The notes: generated by a model not told the origin, from the sequence alone. Positions 1-6,710 are shown, counted from the first letter of the stretch. The stretch is 7,603 nucleotides of DNA from Victivallales bacterium (GCA_028691155.1 JAQUZV010000101.1:1-7603); one strand, 5' to 3'. Made by a program: numbers and translations.

Positions 1-175
1 CCGTCAGCGCCTCGGCATAAAGCGGTGCCACGTTGCTGTCGCTGATTATCTGACATTTACCTCCGGACACCAGCTCTTCGAGATGCACGGCCGCCTCTTC
101 CAGAACCCCATGCCCGGTAATGATTTCATAAGAGCGTTCGCCCAGTTCAACCCGAACGGTACGATTCAGTTGCAT
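1..175 (-). CDS. aroB: 3-dehydroquinate synthase, N-terminal fragment (cut by window edge)
   Basis: Only the first 58 codons are present; the gene continues past the left edge. The translation begins MQLNRTVRVELGERSYEI and continues through a segment reading ISDSNVAPLYAEAL. This is the usual opening of AroB: a beta strand, the LGERSY turn, then the first strand of the NAD-binding Rossmann region with its (T/S)D(S/N)NVAPLY motif. AroB is the cytoplasmic enzyme that converts DAHP to 3-dehydroquinate in the shikimate pathway, using NAD+ and a divalent metal. The catalytic and metal-binding residues lie in the missing part. The ATG at 173-175 is chosen because it places the conserved strand at the normal distance from the N terminus. 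A GGTGGG stretch lies just upstream, with ten bases between it and the ATG, as a possible weak ribosome binding site. A 145-nt gap separates it from the upstream AlbA_2 gene, so it could have its own promoter, though none stands out. Confidence 0.9.
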   Translation of the reverse strand, partial: MQLNRTVRVELGERSYEIITGHGVLEEAAVHLEELVSGGKCQIISDSNVAPLYAEALT

Positions 176-320
176 TGATTGTCACCCACCAGTTTGCCCA
201 AATTATGTTCCATGATTCAAGGCGGGACCCCATCCATCCCGGTTCGCCGCCACGATAACTTCAGTATCTTAACTCAACCGATCTTAATTTAACATAAATC
301 CGGTTTTTGTAAAACGTCGT

Positions 321-1634
321 CTAAACCTTTTTCCCGCTGCCGTCGCTGAAAAACGCTTCCGGCATCCGTTCTTCCAGATAAGCGCGGACGGCCTCCTCCA
401 AGCCCTCATGACGGGAAGACGGCACATTGAAACGTTCACACAAATCACGGACAATCCGGGCGGCATGATCTTCCGGTCCGCTGATCAGGTCGGCCATGGT
501 CCGCTGCATCGTCACCACAATTTCCGGAATATGGCAACGGTACTCCGCGGGACTGCCGGAGCGGCGCACCCGCGGCTTGATGCCGGTCAACAGGGCGTCT
601 TCCACCCCGTTGAGGCGGATATCCAGCGCGAACATCTCATCGTTATAGCCGAGGTCGGAATAAAATTCTCCGGCAAAAAAGACCGCCTCCGCAATTTTAT
701 CCTGCAACGACCGATAAGCCACGCTGCGCTCCCCGGCCGGCGCATATTCCAGCAAATGGAAAAAACCGGAACGAAAGGCCTGCCAGATCCGGGTGGCTCC
801 CTGCGGCAGCGACCGTACCGAAACGTTGGTTGAATAGCTCTCCGCCACCTCGCTCTGACGCATAAAGCGCGGCGACGGAAACAGATAAACCGCTTGTTCC
901 AGCGCGGCCCGAATTTCCGTCAACGTGAATTTTTTTGCCGCGAATTCCGCCGGAAACACGCTGAACTCGAATGAAATGCGGTTGCCGTCAACCACCTCCC
1001 GTCGTGAAGTAAGCATATGCCGCGACAAATTGCGTTGTTCCCGAAACCGGGCTTTGGCATCCGGCGCCGCCAGGGAACTGTTCTCATACAGAATCCCGCG
1101 CAGCATCCGCCCCAACTGTTCGCGTTGATTGCGCAGCGACCGCTGGATCAGCGCATGGATTTCCTGTGAACGAAAGGCCGGCCGGCTGGAAGCCTCCGCC
1201 GAACGGATGTAAAGCACGCCCTGCTGCAATTCGGTCTCGCAGCCATAGGAGCACACATGCGGCAGGGAATTGAAGCGCCGCACCACAAACACCGCATACT
1301 GTCGCCCGTCGACCAGCGGACGTTCCAGCGAAAAATCGATTTCCGGATCGGCATAGTTGTTGATAAAGTTGCCGACGGCGGTAGGGTCGAACGAACGCGA
1401 TTGCTTTTCCGTCAACCCGGTGTAAACACACGGCCGCCCCGACGCATCCTCGCCGACGCCGACGACGATATATCCCCCCTTGGTGTTGGCCAGAGCCATG
1501 CAGTGGCGGACAAACTTGGCTTTGCCGGCGCGACTGAGTTCACTCCAGTTCTGCGCCGCCTTATAGTCCAGCTCCTCCGATTCCACCGCCCGGTAGATGA
1601 TCGATCGCCAGTCCGAGGGAATATGCGTCGTCAT
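321..1634 (-). CDS. AlbA_2 (Schlafen-type) putative DNA/RNA-binding domain protein
   Basis: This is a 437-residue protein. Residues ~15-130 match the AlbA_2 domain (Pfam 'putative DNA-binding domain', formerly called divergent AAA-4). An acidic opening stretch EELDYKAAQNW (20-30) is followed by CMALANTKGGYIVVGVGED (45-63), the family's signature A-N-T/S-x-G-G-x-hhhGV strand-turn. The C-terminal ~300 residues are soluble-looking, with no transmembrane segment, and I recognise no domain there. In particular there is no RecG-like winged-helix or HATPase region of the kind often fused to AlbA_2. Family members are usually called transcriptional regulators or ATP-binding proteins on weak evidence; some relatives occur in defence systems and Schlafen nucleases. 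The gene starts 18 nt after the stop of the AhpD-like gene, so the two are probably cotranscribed. The start ATG has no strong Shine-Dalgarno; a GAGG at the preceding stop is too far away. Its biochemical function is unknown. Confidence 0.85.
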   Translation of the reverse strand: MTTHIPSDWRSIIYRAVESEELDYKAAQNWSELSRAGKAKFVRHCMALANTKGGYIVVGVGEDASGRPCVYTGLTEKQSRSFDPTAVGNFINNYADPEIDFSLERPLVDGRQYAVFVVRRFNSLPHVCSYGCETELQQGVLYIRSAEASSRPAFRSQEIHALIQRSLRNQREQLGRMLRGILYENSSLAAPDAKARFREQRNLSRHMLTSRREVVDGNRISFEFSVFPAEFAAKKFTLTEIRAALEQAVYLFPSPRFMRQSEVAESYSTNVSVRSLPQGATRIWQAFRSGFFHLLEYAPAGERSVAYRSLQDKIAEAVFFAGEFYSDLGYNDEMFALDIRLNGVEDALLTGIKPRVRRSGSPAEYRCHIPEIVVTMQRTMADLISGPEDHAARIVRDLCERFNVPSSRHEGLEEAVRAYLEERMPEAFFSDGSGKKV

Positions 1635-1652
1635 GATTCGCCCGTACCGACC

Positions 1653-2030
1653 TCAATCCGCCTTGATGTCGATATTCAGCCCGAGCGCGGCATTGAATTT
1701 ATTGAATGCGCTCATCGCCGCGGCGACTTCAATGGCGGCCGTAATCTCTTCATCGGTGATTCCGGCGCTTTTGGCCGCGGCACGATGCGCCGACACACAA
1801 TATTCGCAACCGTTGACCGCGCTGATCGCAATGCAGATCAACTCTTTGGTCTTGGGATCGAGCCCTTTGCCGGCGACCTCGCCCAACTGCAGCATTTTGT
1901 CGAGGAAATCCCCGTTGCGCCCCATCGCCTGAAACACTTCCGGAATCCGCCCGAATTTCTTTTCAATCCCGGCCTGGAGTTTCACTGCCTTGTCGTCGCC
2001 GGATTTATTGTAAAGTTTTACCAGAGCCAT
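1653..2030 (-). CDS. AhpD-like / carboxymuconolactone decarboxylase family protein
   Basis: A 125-residue all-alpha protein of the CMD/AhpD family, which are cytoplasmic and usually form trimers or hexamers. The redox motif is C75-E-Y-C78-V-S-A-H82 (CxxCxxxH). E63 sits 12 residues before the first cysteine, the same spacing as the proton-relay glutamate in mycobacterial AhpD. All expected catalytic residues are therefore present, and a peroxidase or thiol-disulfide reductase role is more likely than true carboxymuconolactone decarboxylation. The substrate cannot be told from sequence. Start choice: an in-frame ATG at 2043-2045 would add five residues (MENEI). The ATG at 2028-2030 is preferred because GGAG lies nine bases upstream of it, whereas the outer ATG has only a weak AGG. 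It is the first gene of a minus-strand pair with the AlbA_2 gene and is divergent from the membrane protein gene. Confidence 0.9.
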   Translation of the reverse strand: MALVKLYNKSGDDKAVKLQAGIEKKFGRIPEVFQAMGRNGDFLDKMLQLGEVAGKGLDPKTKELICIAISAVNGCEYCVSAHRAAAKSAGITDEEITAAIEVAAAMSAFNKFNAALGLNIDIKAD

Positions 2031-2074
2031 GATTTCATTCTCCATCGATTTTTTGCCTAATAATTAATCATCAA

Positions 2075-2157
2075 CCGGGACAAGTCATCCCGCGTTATTA
2101 TCTAATGTTAGTGGTCCCGCCTGTTTTTGCAAGCACCGGCGTGTTTTTTTGTCCCGG
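2075..2157. repeat. 9-bp inverted repeat in the divergent intergenic region
   Basis: CCGGGACAA at 2075-2083 and its exact reverse complement TTGTCCCGG at 2149-2157 lie 65 bp apart, between the start of the AhpD-like gene and the rightward promoter. The left arm also takes part in a short local hairpin, CGGGA (2076-2080) with TCCCG (2088-2092). The arrangement could be paired operator half-sites for a shared regulator of the divergent genes, or chance in GC-rich sequence. The function is inferred only from position. Confidence 0.35.
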
Positions 2158-2182
2158 ATTCACCGGACAACCGGAAAAAAAC

Positions 2183-2211
2183 TTGACATCATCATCCCAA
2201 CCGCCTATATT
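2183..2211 (+). promoter_or_regulatory. Sigma-70 type promoter for the membrane protein/U32 operon
   Basis: A perfect -35 hexamer TTGACA (2183-2188) is followed by a 17-bp spacer and a -10 hexamer TATATT (2206-2211, 5 of 6 to consensus). A run of seven A residues just upstream (2175-2181) could act as an UP-like element. Transcription would begin near 2218, giving a leader of about 57 nt. This placement rules out the in-frame ATG at 2149 as the gene start and supports the ATG at 2275. Confidence 0.8.
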
Positions 2212-2274
2212 ACCGTTTATGCAAACGGCAGTAAGATTTTTTATTCATCGAGCAGCAGACAGATATCGGACGAG

Positions 2275-2703
2275 ATGAAACTCAATAAGTTGGAATTATT
2301 TCTCACCGTAGTGGTAGCGGCATTAATCGGCGGACCGATCACTTATCGGGCTTATCAGCTTTACCATTCCTATTCTCCGGCGACAATATCGCCGCCGGTT
2401 ACGGTTCAGGTGGTGCCGACGGCGCCGGAAGACCTGTCTTTGATCCGCTATGCCGTAACCAACCGCAACAATCGCCGCAAGGACGACCAGGATGAAGCGG
2501 AAACCGCCATTCCGACCGTGATCGACTTCAAGAACCGGCGTCCGGCCCAGCTGACCCTGTATGATATATCGACCTCATTGTCCAGGAATAACGAGTTGAT
2601 CAGCATTGTTCCCGAAAAAATCGAACCCCTTTATTCCTTTCGCGACAATATCCTGCTGTTCCGCAGTCCGGATCCCGCGCTGCAAACGCCGGACACCCCA
2701 TGA
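2275..2703 (+). CDS. Small membrane-anchored protein of unknown function
   Basis: A 142-residue protein I do not recognise. Residues ~7-24 form one hydrophobic segment (ELFLTVVVAALIGGPITY) after a short lysine-containing N terminus, consistent with a single membrane anchor and the rest outside the cytoplasm. There is no lipobox and no obvious signal-peptidase site, so an anchored type II topology is likeliest. The rest has a proline/valine-rich stretch (39-51), a charged, Arg- and Asp-rich linker (63-75), and a C-terminal region with short alternating strand-like segments. An in-frame ATG exists at 2149, but it lies upstream of the predicted transcription start and the extension looks non-coding; GGACGAG directly precedes the chosen ATG. 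The stop overlaps the ATG of the U32 gene (ATGA, 2700-2703), which implies one mRNA and translational coupling. The small size and coupling suggest a lineage-specific accessory protein. Confidence 0.75.
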   Translation: MKLNKLELFLTVVVAALIGGPITYRAYQLYHSYSPATISPPVTVQVVPTAPEDLSLIRYAVTNRNNRRKDDQDEAETAIPTVIDFKNRRPAQLTLYDISTSLSRNNELISIVPEKIEPLYSFRDNILLFRSPDPALQTPDTP

Positions 2704-3971
2704 CCGACTCCATTGAGATCATGGCCCCGGCCGGTTCCTTCGAATCCCTGGCGGCGGCACTGCAATCCGGGGCGGATTCGGTATATTTCGGCATCGGCAA
2801 ACTGAACATGCGTTCCCGTGCCACCGTCAATTTCACGCCGGACGACCTGCCGGAAATTGTTCGCCGCTGTCACGGTGCCGGAGCCCGGGCCTACCTGGCG
2901 CTCAATACCATCATTTACGACTCCGAGCTTGCAGACATGCGACAACTCTGCCGCGCGGCGGCGGATGCCGGGATCGACGCCGTCATCGCCGCCGACGTGG
3001 CGGTAATGATCGGCGCCCGGGAGTGCGGTCTGCCGGTACATGTTTCCGTGCAGGCCAATGTTTCCAATCTGGAAGCGGTGAAATTCTATGCGCGGTTTGC
3101 CGAAGTTCTGGTCCTGGCCCGGGAACTCACGTTGCCGCAGATCGCCCACATCATCGCCGCCATCGATCACGACCACATCTGCGGTCCATCGGGCGAAAAA
3201 CTCCGGATCGAACTTTTTGCCCACGGCGCCCTGTGTGTTTCCGTTTCGGGCAAATGCTACATGAGCCTCGGCATTTACAACTCATCCGGCAATCGCGGCG
3301 CGTGCTTCCAGAACTGCCGCCGCGCCTATCGGGTTTATGATGAAGAAACCGGCGCGGAACTGGTGATCGACAACAAATATGTGATGTCTCCGAAAGATAT
3401 CTGCACTGTCAACATTCTTGACCGGCTGATTGCCGCCGGCGTCAGGATCTTCAAGCTGGAAGGGCGCGGCCGCTCGGCGGATTACGTCCGAACCGTCACC
3501 GCGGTCTACCGGGAAGCGGCCACCGCGGTGACCGCCGGTGACTTCACCCCGGCCCGGGTGGCGCAATGGCGGGAACGGCTCACCACCGTCTTCAACCGCG
3601 GCTTCTGGATGGGCGGCTATTATCTGGGAGAACCGCTGGGAGAATGGACCGGGTCCGGCGGTAATCGGGCCAGTAAAAACAAACGTCACCTCGGCCAAGT
3701 CACCAAATACTTTGCCCGACCTGGCGTGGCCGAGGTTCTGCTGGGAGCGGCCGGGATGCATGCCGGCGATGAAGTATTGATTACCGGCCCCACCACCGGA
3801 GCGGTAACGCTGACCGTCGCGGCATTACGGGTGGACGAACAGCCGGCGGAACAGGCCGTCAAAGGAAACACCGTCACTTTCGCCGTGCCGGAAAAGGTTC
3901 GCGCCAACGACCGGGTTTATCGCCTGGAACCGCGCCGGTTCGGCGCCGACACTCCGCCGGTGAACGGCTGA
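2700..3971 (+). CDS. U32 family protein, TrhP/YegQ-like tRNA hydroxylation protein
   Basis: A 423-residue cytoplasmic protein historically called 'peptidase U32'. It opens with a TIM-barrel-like MAPAGSFESLAAALQSGAD and carries the family signature ELFAHGALCVSVSGKCYMS (171-189). Cysteines C179, C186, C202 and C235 (the last in MSPKDICTV) have the order and approximate spacing of the four [4Fe-4S] ligands described for UbiU/TrhP-type U32 proteins; C206 is an extra cysteine. Relatives TrhP (E. coli YegQ; B. subtilis YrrN/YrrO) make 5-hydroxyuridine at tRNA position 34 from prephenate, so tRNA modification is a better guess than proteolysis. Length and the VSVQANVSNLEAVKFY region resemble the ~420-residue Bacteroides-type members. 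The C-terminal ~90 residues form a small beta-rich domain. The start codon overlaps the preceding stop and has no Shine-Dalgarno, so translation is probably coupled. Substrate assignment rests on family resemblance; UbiU/V-like or RlhA-like roles are less likely. Confidence 0.87.
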   Translation: MTDSIEIMAPAGSFESLAAALQSGADSVYFGIGKLNMRSRATVNFTPDDLPEIVRRCHGAGARAYLALNTIIYDSELADMRQLCRAAADAGIDAVIAADVAVMIGARECGLPVHVSVQANVSNLEAVKFYARFAEVLVLARELTLPQIAHIIAAIDHDHICGPSGEKLRIELFAHGALCVSVSGKCYMSLGIYNSSGNRGACFQNCRRAYRVYDEETGAELVIDNKYVMSPKDICTVNILDRLIAAGVRIFKLEGRGRSADYVRTVTAVYREAATAVTAGDFTPARVAQWRERLTTVFNRGFWMGGYYLGEPLGEWTGSGGNRASKNKRHLGQVTKYFARPGVAEVLLGAAGMHAGDEVLITGPTTGAVTLTVAALRVDEQPAEQAVKGNTVTFAVPEKVRANDRVYRLEPRRFGADTPPVNG

Positions 3972-3987
3972 CCGCAACGGGGGATTT

Positions 3988-4025
3988 CGGTTCCGGACCG
4001 GGCAACCGCCGATCGGATTTTTTTT
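3988..4025 (+). terminator. Possible intrinsic terminator after the U32 gene
   Basis: Seventeen bases after the U32 stop, CGGTT (3988-3992) can pair with AACCG (4004-4008), followed by a short self-complementary CCGATCGG (4009-4016) and a run of eight T residues (4018-4025). The T run is convincing, but the stem is short and not directly against it, so this may be a weak terminator. The T run also forms a palindrome with the following A run (TTTTTTCGAAAAAA, 4020-4033). Confidence 0.35.
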
Positions 4026-4047
4026 CGAAAAAATTTTCACACCCGAC

Positions 4048-4076
4048 TTGAAACTTGCCGAAAGACACGACACAAT
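4048..4076 (+). promoter_or_regulatory. Candidate sigma-70 promoter for topA
   Basis: TTGAAA (4048-4053, 5 of 6 to the -35 consensus) is followed by a 17-bp spacer and CACAAT (4071-4076, 4 of 6 to the -10 consensus). Transcription would start near 4083 and give a leader of roughly 64 nt. The position fits the AT-rich gap after the possible terminator and makes the in-frame ATG at 4048 unusable as the topA start. Confidence 0.42.
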
Positions 4077-4085
4077 AACACTCTT

Positions 4086-4108
4086 CGGTCTTCCGGGGGG
4101 TAAGACCG
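4086..4108 (+). promoter_or_regulatory. Hairpin in the predicted topA leader
   Basis: CGGTCTT (4086-4092) and AAGACCG (4102-4108) form a perfect 7-bp stem enclosing a 9-nt loop with six consecutive G residues. It would sit at the very 5' end of the predicted topA mRNA, about 38 nt before the start codon. There is no following T run, so it is not a terminator. It may stabilise the transcript or bind a regulator, but no known riboswitch is recognised. Confidence 0.4.
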
Positions 4109-4146
4109 GCCCCGAAACGGTAACAAACAGAGAGTATATTTATAAT

Positions 4147-6687
4147 ATGGGCGCAAACAGTTTAGTCATCGTCGAATCGCCGGCCAAAGCCAAAACCATC
4201 GGTAAGATGCTGGGCGGCAAATATCAGATTTTCGCTTCCATGGGACATATCCGCGATCTGCCGGAGCACTCTTTCGGCGTCGACGTCAAAAATCATTTTG
4301 CCCCGAAATATGTGGAAAGCAAATCCCGCGCCGGAGTCATCCGGCAATTGCGCAGCGCCGCCAAGAAAGCCGATCATATCTATCTGGCGCCCGACCCCGA
4401 CCGCGAAGGAGAAGCCATTGCCTGGCATCTGCAGGAAGTGCTGAAAGACAATACCAAGGCGGATTTTCTCCGCGTCACTTTTCATGAAATCACCAAAAGC
4501 GCCATTGCCAGAGCTTTTCAGCAGGTGGGCAAAATCAATCTGCCGCGCGTCGATTCACAGCAGGCCCGCCGAATCCTCGACCGGCTGGTGGGCTATCAGA
4601 TCAGTCCGCTGCTGTGGTCGCAGATCGAAAAAGGCATCAGCGCCGGACGCGTGCAATCGGTCGCCTTGCGGCTGGTGGTGGAACGCGAACGGGAAATTCT
4701 CGCCTTTCAGCCGCAGGAATACTGGAATTTTCTCGTCACGCTGCACCCGGATCGCACCCCGGCGGCAATGACGTTCCATTCCAAACTGGCAAAAATCGAC
4801 GGCGAAAAGTTTCTGATCGACAATGCCGCCGACGCCAACCGTACTCTCGATGCCATCCGCAACGCCGCCGCCCCCTTCCGGGTGGCCGTACTGAAATCGC
4901 AGCCGCGTCGCCGCAATGCCCCGCCGCCGTTCATTACCAGTACGTTGCAGCAGGCCGCCGGCAGTTTTCTCGGCTTTTCCGCCAATCGAACCATGCGGGT
5001 AGCCCAATCCCTTTACGAAGGCATCGAACTGGGCGACGGCAGCCCGGTCGGGATGATCACCTACATGCGTACCGACTCCGTGACCATTGCCCGCGAGGCC
5101 CAGGAAACGGCCCGACAATTCATCAACGCCAACTACGGCGCCTCCTATGTGCCGGAAAAACCCAATTTCTACAAGAGCAAAGCCGGCGCGCAGGAAGCAC
5201 ATGAAGCCATTCGCCCGACCGATGTCGATCTGACCCCGGACCGGGCCCGGCCATTTCTGGATGACGCCCAATATAAGTTGTACAACCTGATCTGGCGTCG
5301 TTTTCTGGCCAGCCAGATGGCGCAGGCCCGGCAACAGCAGACCACGGCCGAAATGGAGCTTGACGGCGCCGATCGGCGTTGCTATCTGTTCCGAACCACC
5401 GCCACCGTCACCACGTTTCCCGGTTTTCTCGCCGTTTACAAGGCCGGGGAACAAGGCGGCGAGGAGCCGGAAGACCCCACTTCGGAAATTCTGGGTCAAC
5501 TCCGGGTCGGCGACCAATGCGAACTGAAACAGGCCGACCATGAACAAAAATTCACCGAACCGCCGCCGCGTTTTTCCGAAGCGTCGCTGATCCGGGAACT
5601 GGAATCCAACGGCATCGGCCGGCCGTCCACCTATGCCACCATCGTCAACACCATTCAGGAACGACTTTATGTCACCAAGGAACAGGGCCGCCTGAAACCC
5701 TCCGAACTCGGCTTCAAAGTCAACGATTTTCTGGTCCAGATGCTGCCGGAGTTGTTTCAGGTCGGCTTCACGGCCGGCATGGAAACCAAGCTCGATGAAA
5801 TCGAGGAAGGCAAACTGGAATGGACCGCCATGCTGGAGGATTTTTACCGCGACTTCGAGCAATGGCTTCAGGCCGCCAAAAGTCACGGGGCACCGGAAAG
5901 CAATAAAGTCGAAACGATGATCCAACTGCTGGAGGACGTCAAAACCTGGGCTCCGGCGGAAAAACGCGGCAGCCGTAAGTATGACGATCACAAATTTCTC
6001 CAGTCGGTAAAAGACCAGTTCGTCAAGGATCGGATCATCACCGCCAAACAGTGGCAGGCGCTGCTGACCCTGGCCGTCAATTACCGGAAACAACTGCCGG
6101 AGTTGGACCGGACGGCGGAACAGGCCGGATTTCAGGAAGAACTGGCCGAAGCCGAAGAACGCTTCCGGGCCATGCGGCAGAAACAGAGCGCGGAGGCCGT
6201 TTCTTCCGAACAGGAAGACGAGTACCGCCGCATCTTTGCCCATTTCGACGGTTTGGTCTGGGCCGAACCGGAAACCCGCCGCGGGCGGACTTATGATGAC
6301 CGCAAAATGTTCGAATCGCTGAAGAAACAGGCGCTGGGCGGCAAGAAATTGTCCGAAAAGCAGTTGGCCGTCATCGTCAGATTTGCCGAAAAATACCGGG
6401 ACAAGATCACCGCTTTTGCCGCCTTGTCCACGCTGCTGCGACTCGATGCGAGCCAGGAAAAGGCCGATTCGGCTCCGGCCGATCCGGAAATTGTCGCGAT
6501 CATGGCCCGGATGAGTAAAATCACGCAATGGCAGGCGCCGGTAACCAAGGGAAAACGCGCTTACGACGACAAGAGCTTTTTCGCGTCGTTGAAGCAGCAA
6601 TTTGCTTCCGGACGGCAGTTGAGTCCCAATCAGGTTTTCGCCCTGAAAAAGATGGACCGGAAATATTTCGGTCCGACCGGGAGTTGA
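4147..6687 (+). CDS. topA: DNA topoisomerase I (type IA) with triplicated C-terminal module
   Basis: An 846-residue enzyme that relaxes negative supercoils by nicking one strand and passing the other. Toprim motifs are intact: LVIVESPAKAKTI with E10, and DPDREGEAIAWHL with metal-binding D83, D85 and E87. The catalytic tyrosine is Y306 in ITYMRTDS, with R308 beside it. The motifs GRVQSVALRLV and NGIGRPSTYATI (488-499) are also present. The core ends near residue 580. The zinc-ribbon domains usual in bacterial TopA are missing: only two cysteines occur in the whole protein, both in the core. In their place are three copies of a W-x10-YDD...SLK-x-Q...LS-x2-Q module (601-650, 705-754, 795-840), with a charged, probably helical linker between the first two. 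The start at 4147 is chosen because it gives the standard short N terminus before the Toprim strand; an in-frame ATG at 4048 would add 33 unlike residues. A weak GAGAG lies 12 nt upstream. Confidence 0.95.
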   Translation: MGANSLVIVESPAKAKTIGKMLGGKYQIFASMGHIRDLPEHSFGVDVKNHFAPKYVESKSRAGVIRQLRSAAKKADHIYLAPDPDREGEAIAWHLQEVLKDNTKADFLRVTFHEITKSAIARAFQQVGKINLPRVDSQQARRILDRLVGYQISPLLWSQIEKGISAGRVQSVALRLVVEREREILAFQPQEYWNFLVTLHPDRTPAAMTFHSKLAKIDGEKFLIDNAADANRTLDAIRNAAAPFRVAVLKSQPRRRNAPPPFITSTLQQAAGSFLGFSANRTMRVAQSLYEGIELGDGSPVGMITYMRTDSVTIAREAQETARQFINANYGASYVPEKPNFYKSKAGAQEAHEAIRPTDVDLTPDRARPFLDDAQYKLYNLIWRRFLASQMAQARQQQTTAEMELDGADRRCYLFRTTATVTTFPGFLAVYKAGEQGGEEPEDPTSEILGQLRVGDQCELKQADHEQKFTEPPPRFSEASLIRELESNGIGRPSTYATIVNTIQERLYVTKEQGRLKPSELGFKVNDFLVQMLPELFQVGFTAGMETKLDEIEEGKLEWTAMLEDFYRDFEQWLQAAKSHGAPESNKVETMIQLLEDVKTWAPAEKRGSRKYDDHKFLQSVKDQFVKDRIITAKQWQALLTLAVNYRKQLPELDRTAEQAGFQEELAEAEERFRAMRQKQSAEAVSSEQEDEYRRIFAHFDGLVWAEPETRRGRTYDDRKMFESLKKQALGGKKLSEKQLAVIVRFAEKYRDKITAFAALSTLLRLDASQEKADSAPADPEIVAIMARMSKITQWQAPVTKGKRAYDDKSFFASLKQQFASGRQLSPNQVFALKKMDRKYFGPTGS
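5947..6684 (+). repeat. Three degenerate protein-level repeats in the topA tail
   Basis: The copies start at 5947, 6259 and 6529 (residues W601, W705 and W795). In each, W is followed after exactly ten residues by YDD (612-614, 716-718, 806-808), then an aromatic residue, SLK or SVK, a Gln two residues later, a basic stretch, LS (IT in copy 1), a Gln three residues further on, a hydrophobic helix and a conserved Tyr. A short hydrophobic helix precedes each W (ETMIQLLEDVKTW in copy 1). The copies are clearly diverged at DNA level, so the triplication is old. Confidence 0.85.
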
Positions 6688-6690
6688 AAT

Positions 6691-6710
6691 AAATATTCCG
6701 CGGAATATTT
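6691..6710. promoter_or_regulatory. Perfect 20-bp palindrome between topA and the acyl-CoA synthetase gene
   Basis: AAATATTCCG (6691-6700) is followed immediately by its exact reverse complement CGGAATATTT (6701-6710). It begins three bases after the topA stop and ends 12 bases before the candidate -35 of the next gene. No T run follows, so it is a poor intrinsic terminator. The two-fold symmetry without a loop is more typical of an operator for a dimeric regulator. No known regulator consensus is recognised. Confidence 0.5.

Noticed and set aside
321..1634. AlbA_2 protein as part of a defence system
   Set aside because: Some AlbA_2 proteins are linked to defence, but no nuclease, TIR, restriction or toxin gene is nearby and the neighbours are housekeeping genes.
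1257..2060. A 267-residue plus-strand open frame opposite the AlbA_2 and AhpD-like genes
   Set aside because: It spans two well-supported genes on the other strand and their junction, and its translation shows no family features.
2149..2274. N-terminal extension of the small membrane protein from an upstream ATG
   Set aside because: The consensus promoter at 2183-2211 would start transcription downstream of that ATG.
4141..4146. A perfect TATAAT directly before the topA ATG
   Set aside because: Used as a -10 it would start transcription inside the gene, after the start codon, and no -35 lies 16-18 bp upstream.
4048..4146. N-terminal extension of topA from an upstream in-frame ATG
   Set aside because: The extra 33 residues resemble nothing in TopA, the ATG overlaps a candidate -35 region, and the start at 4147 gives the usual N terminus.
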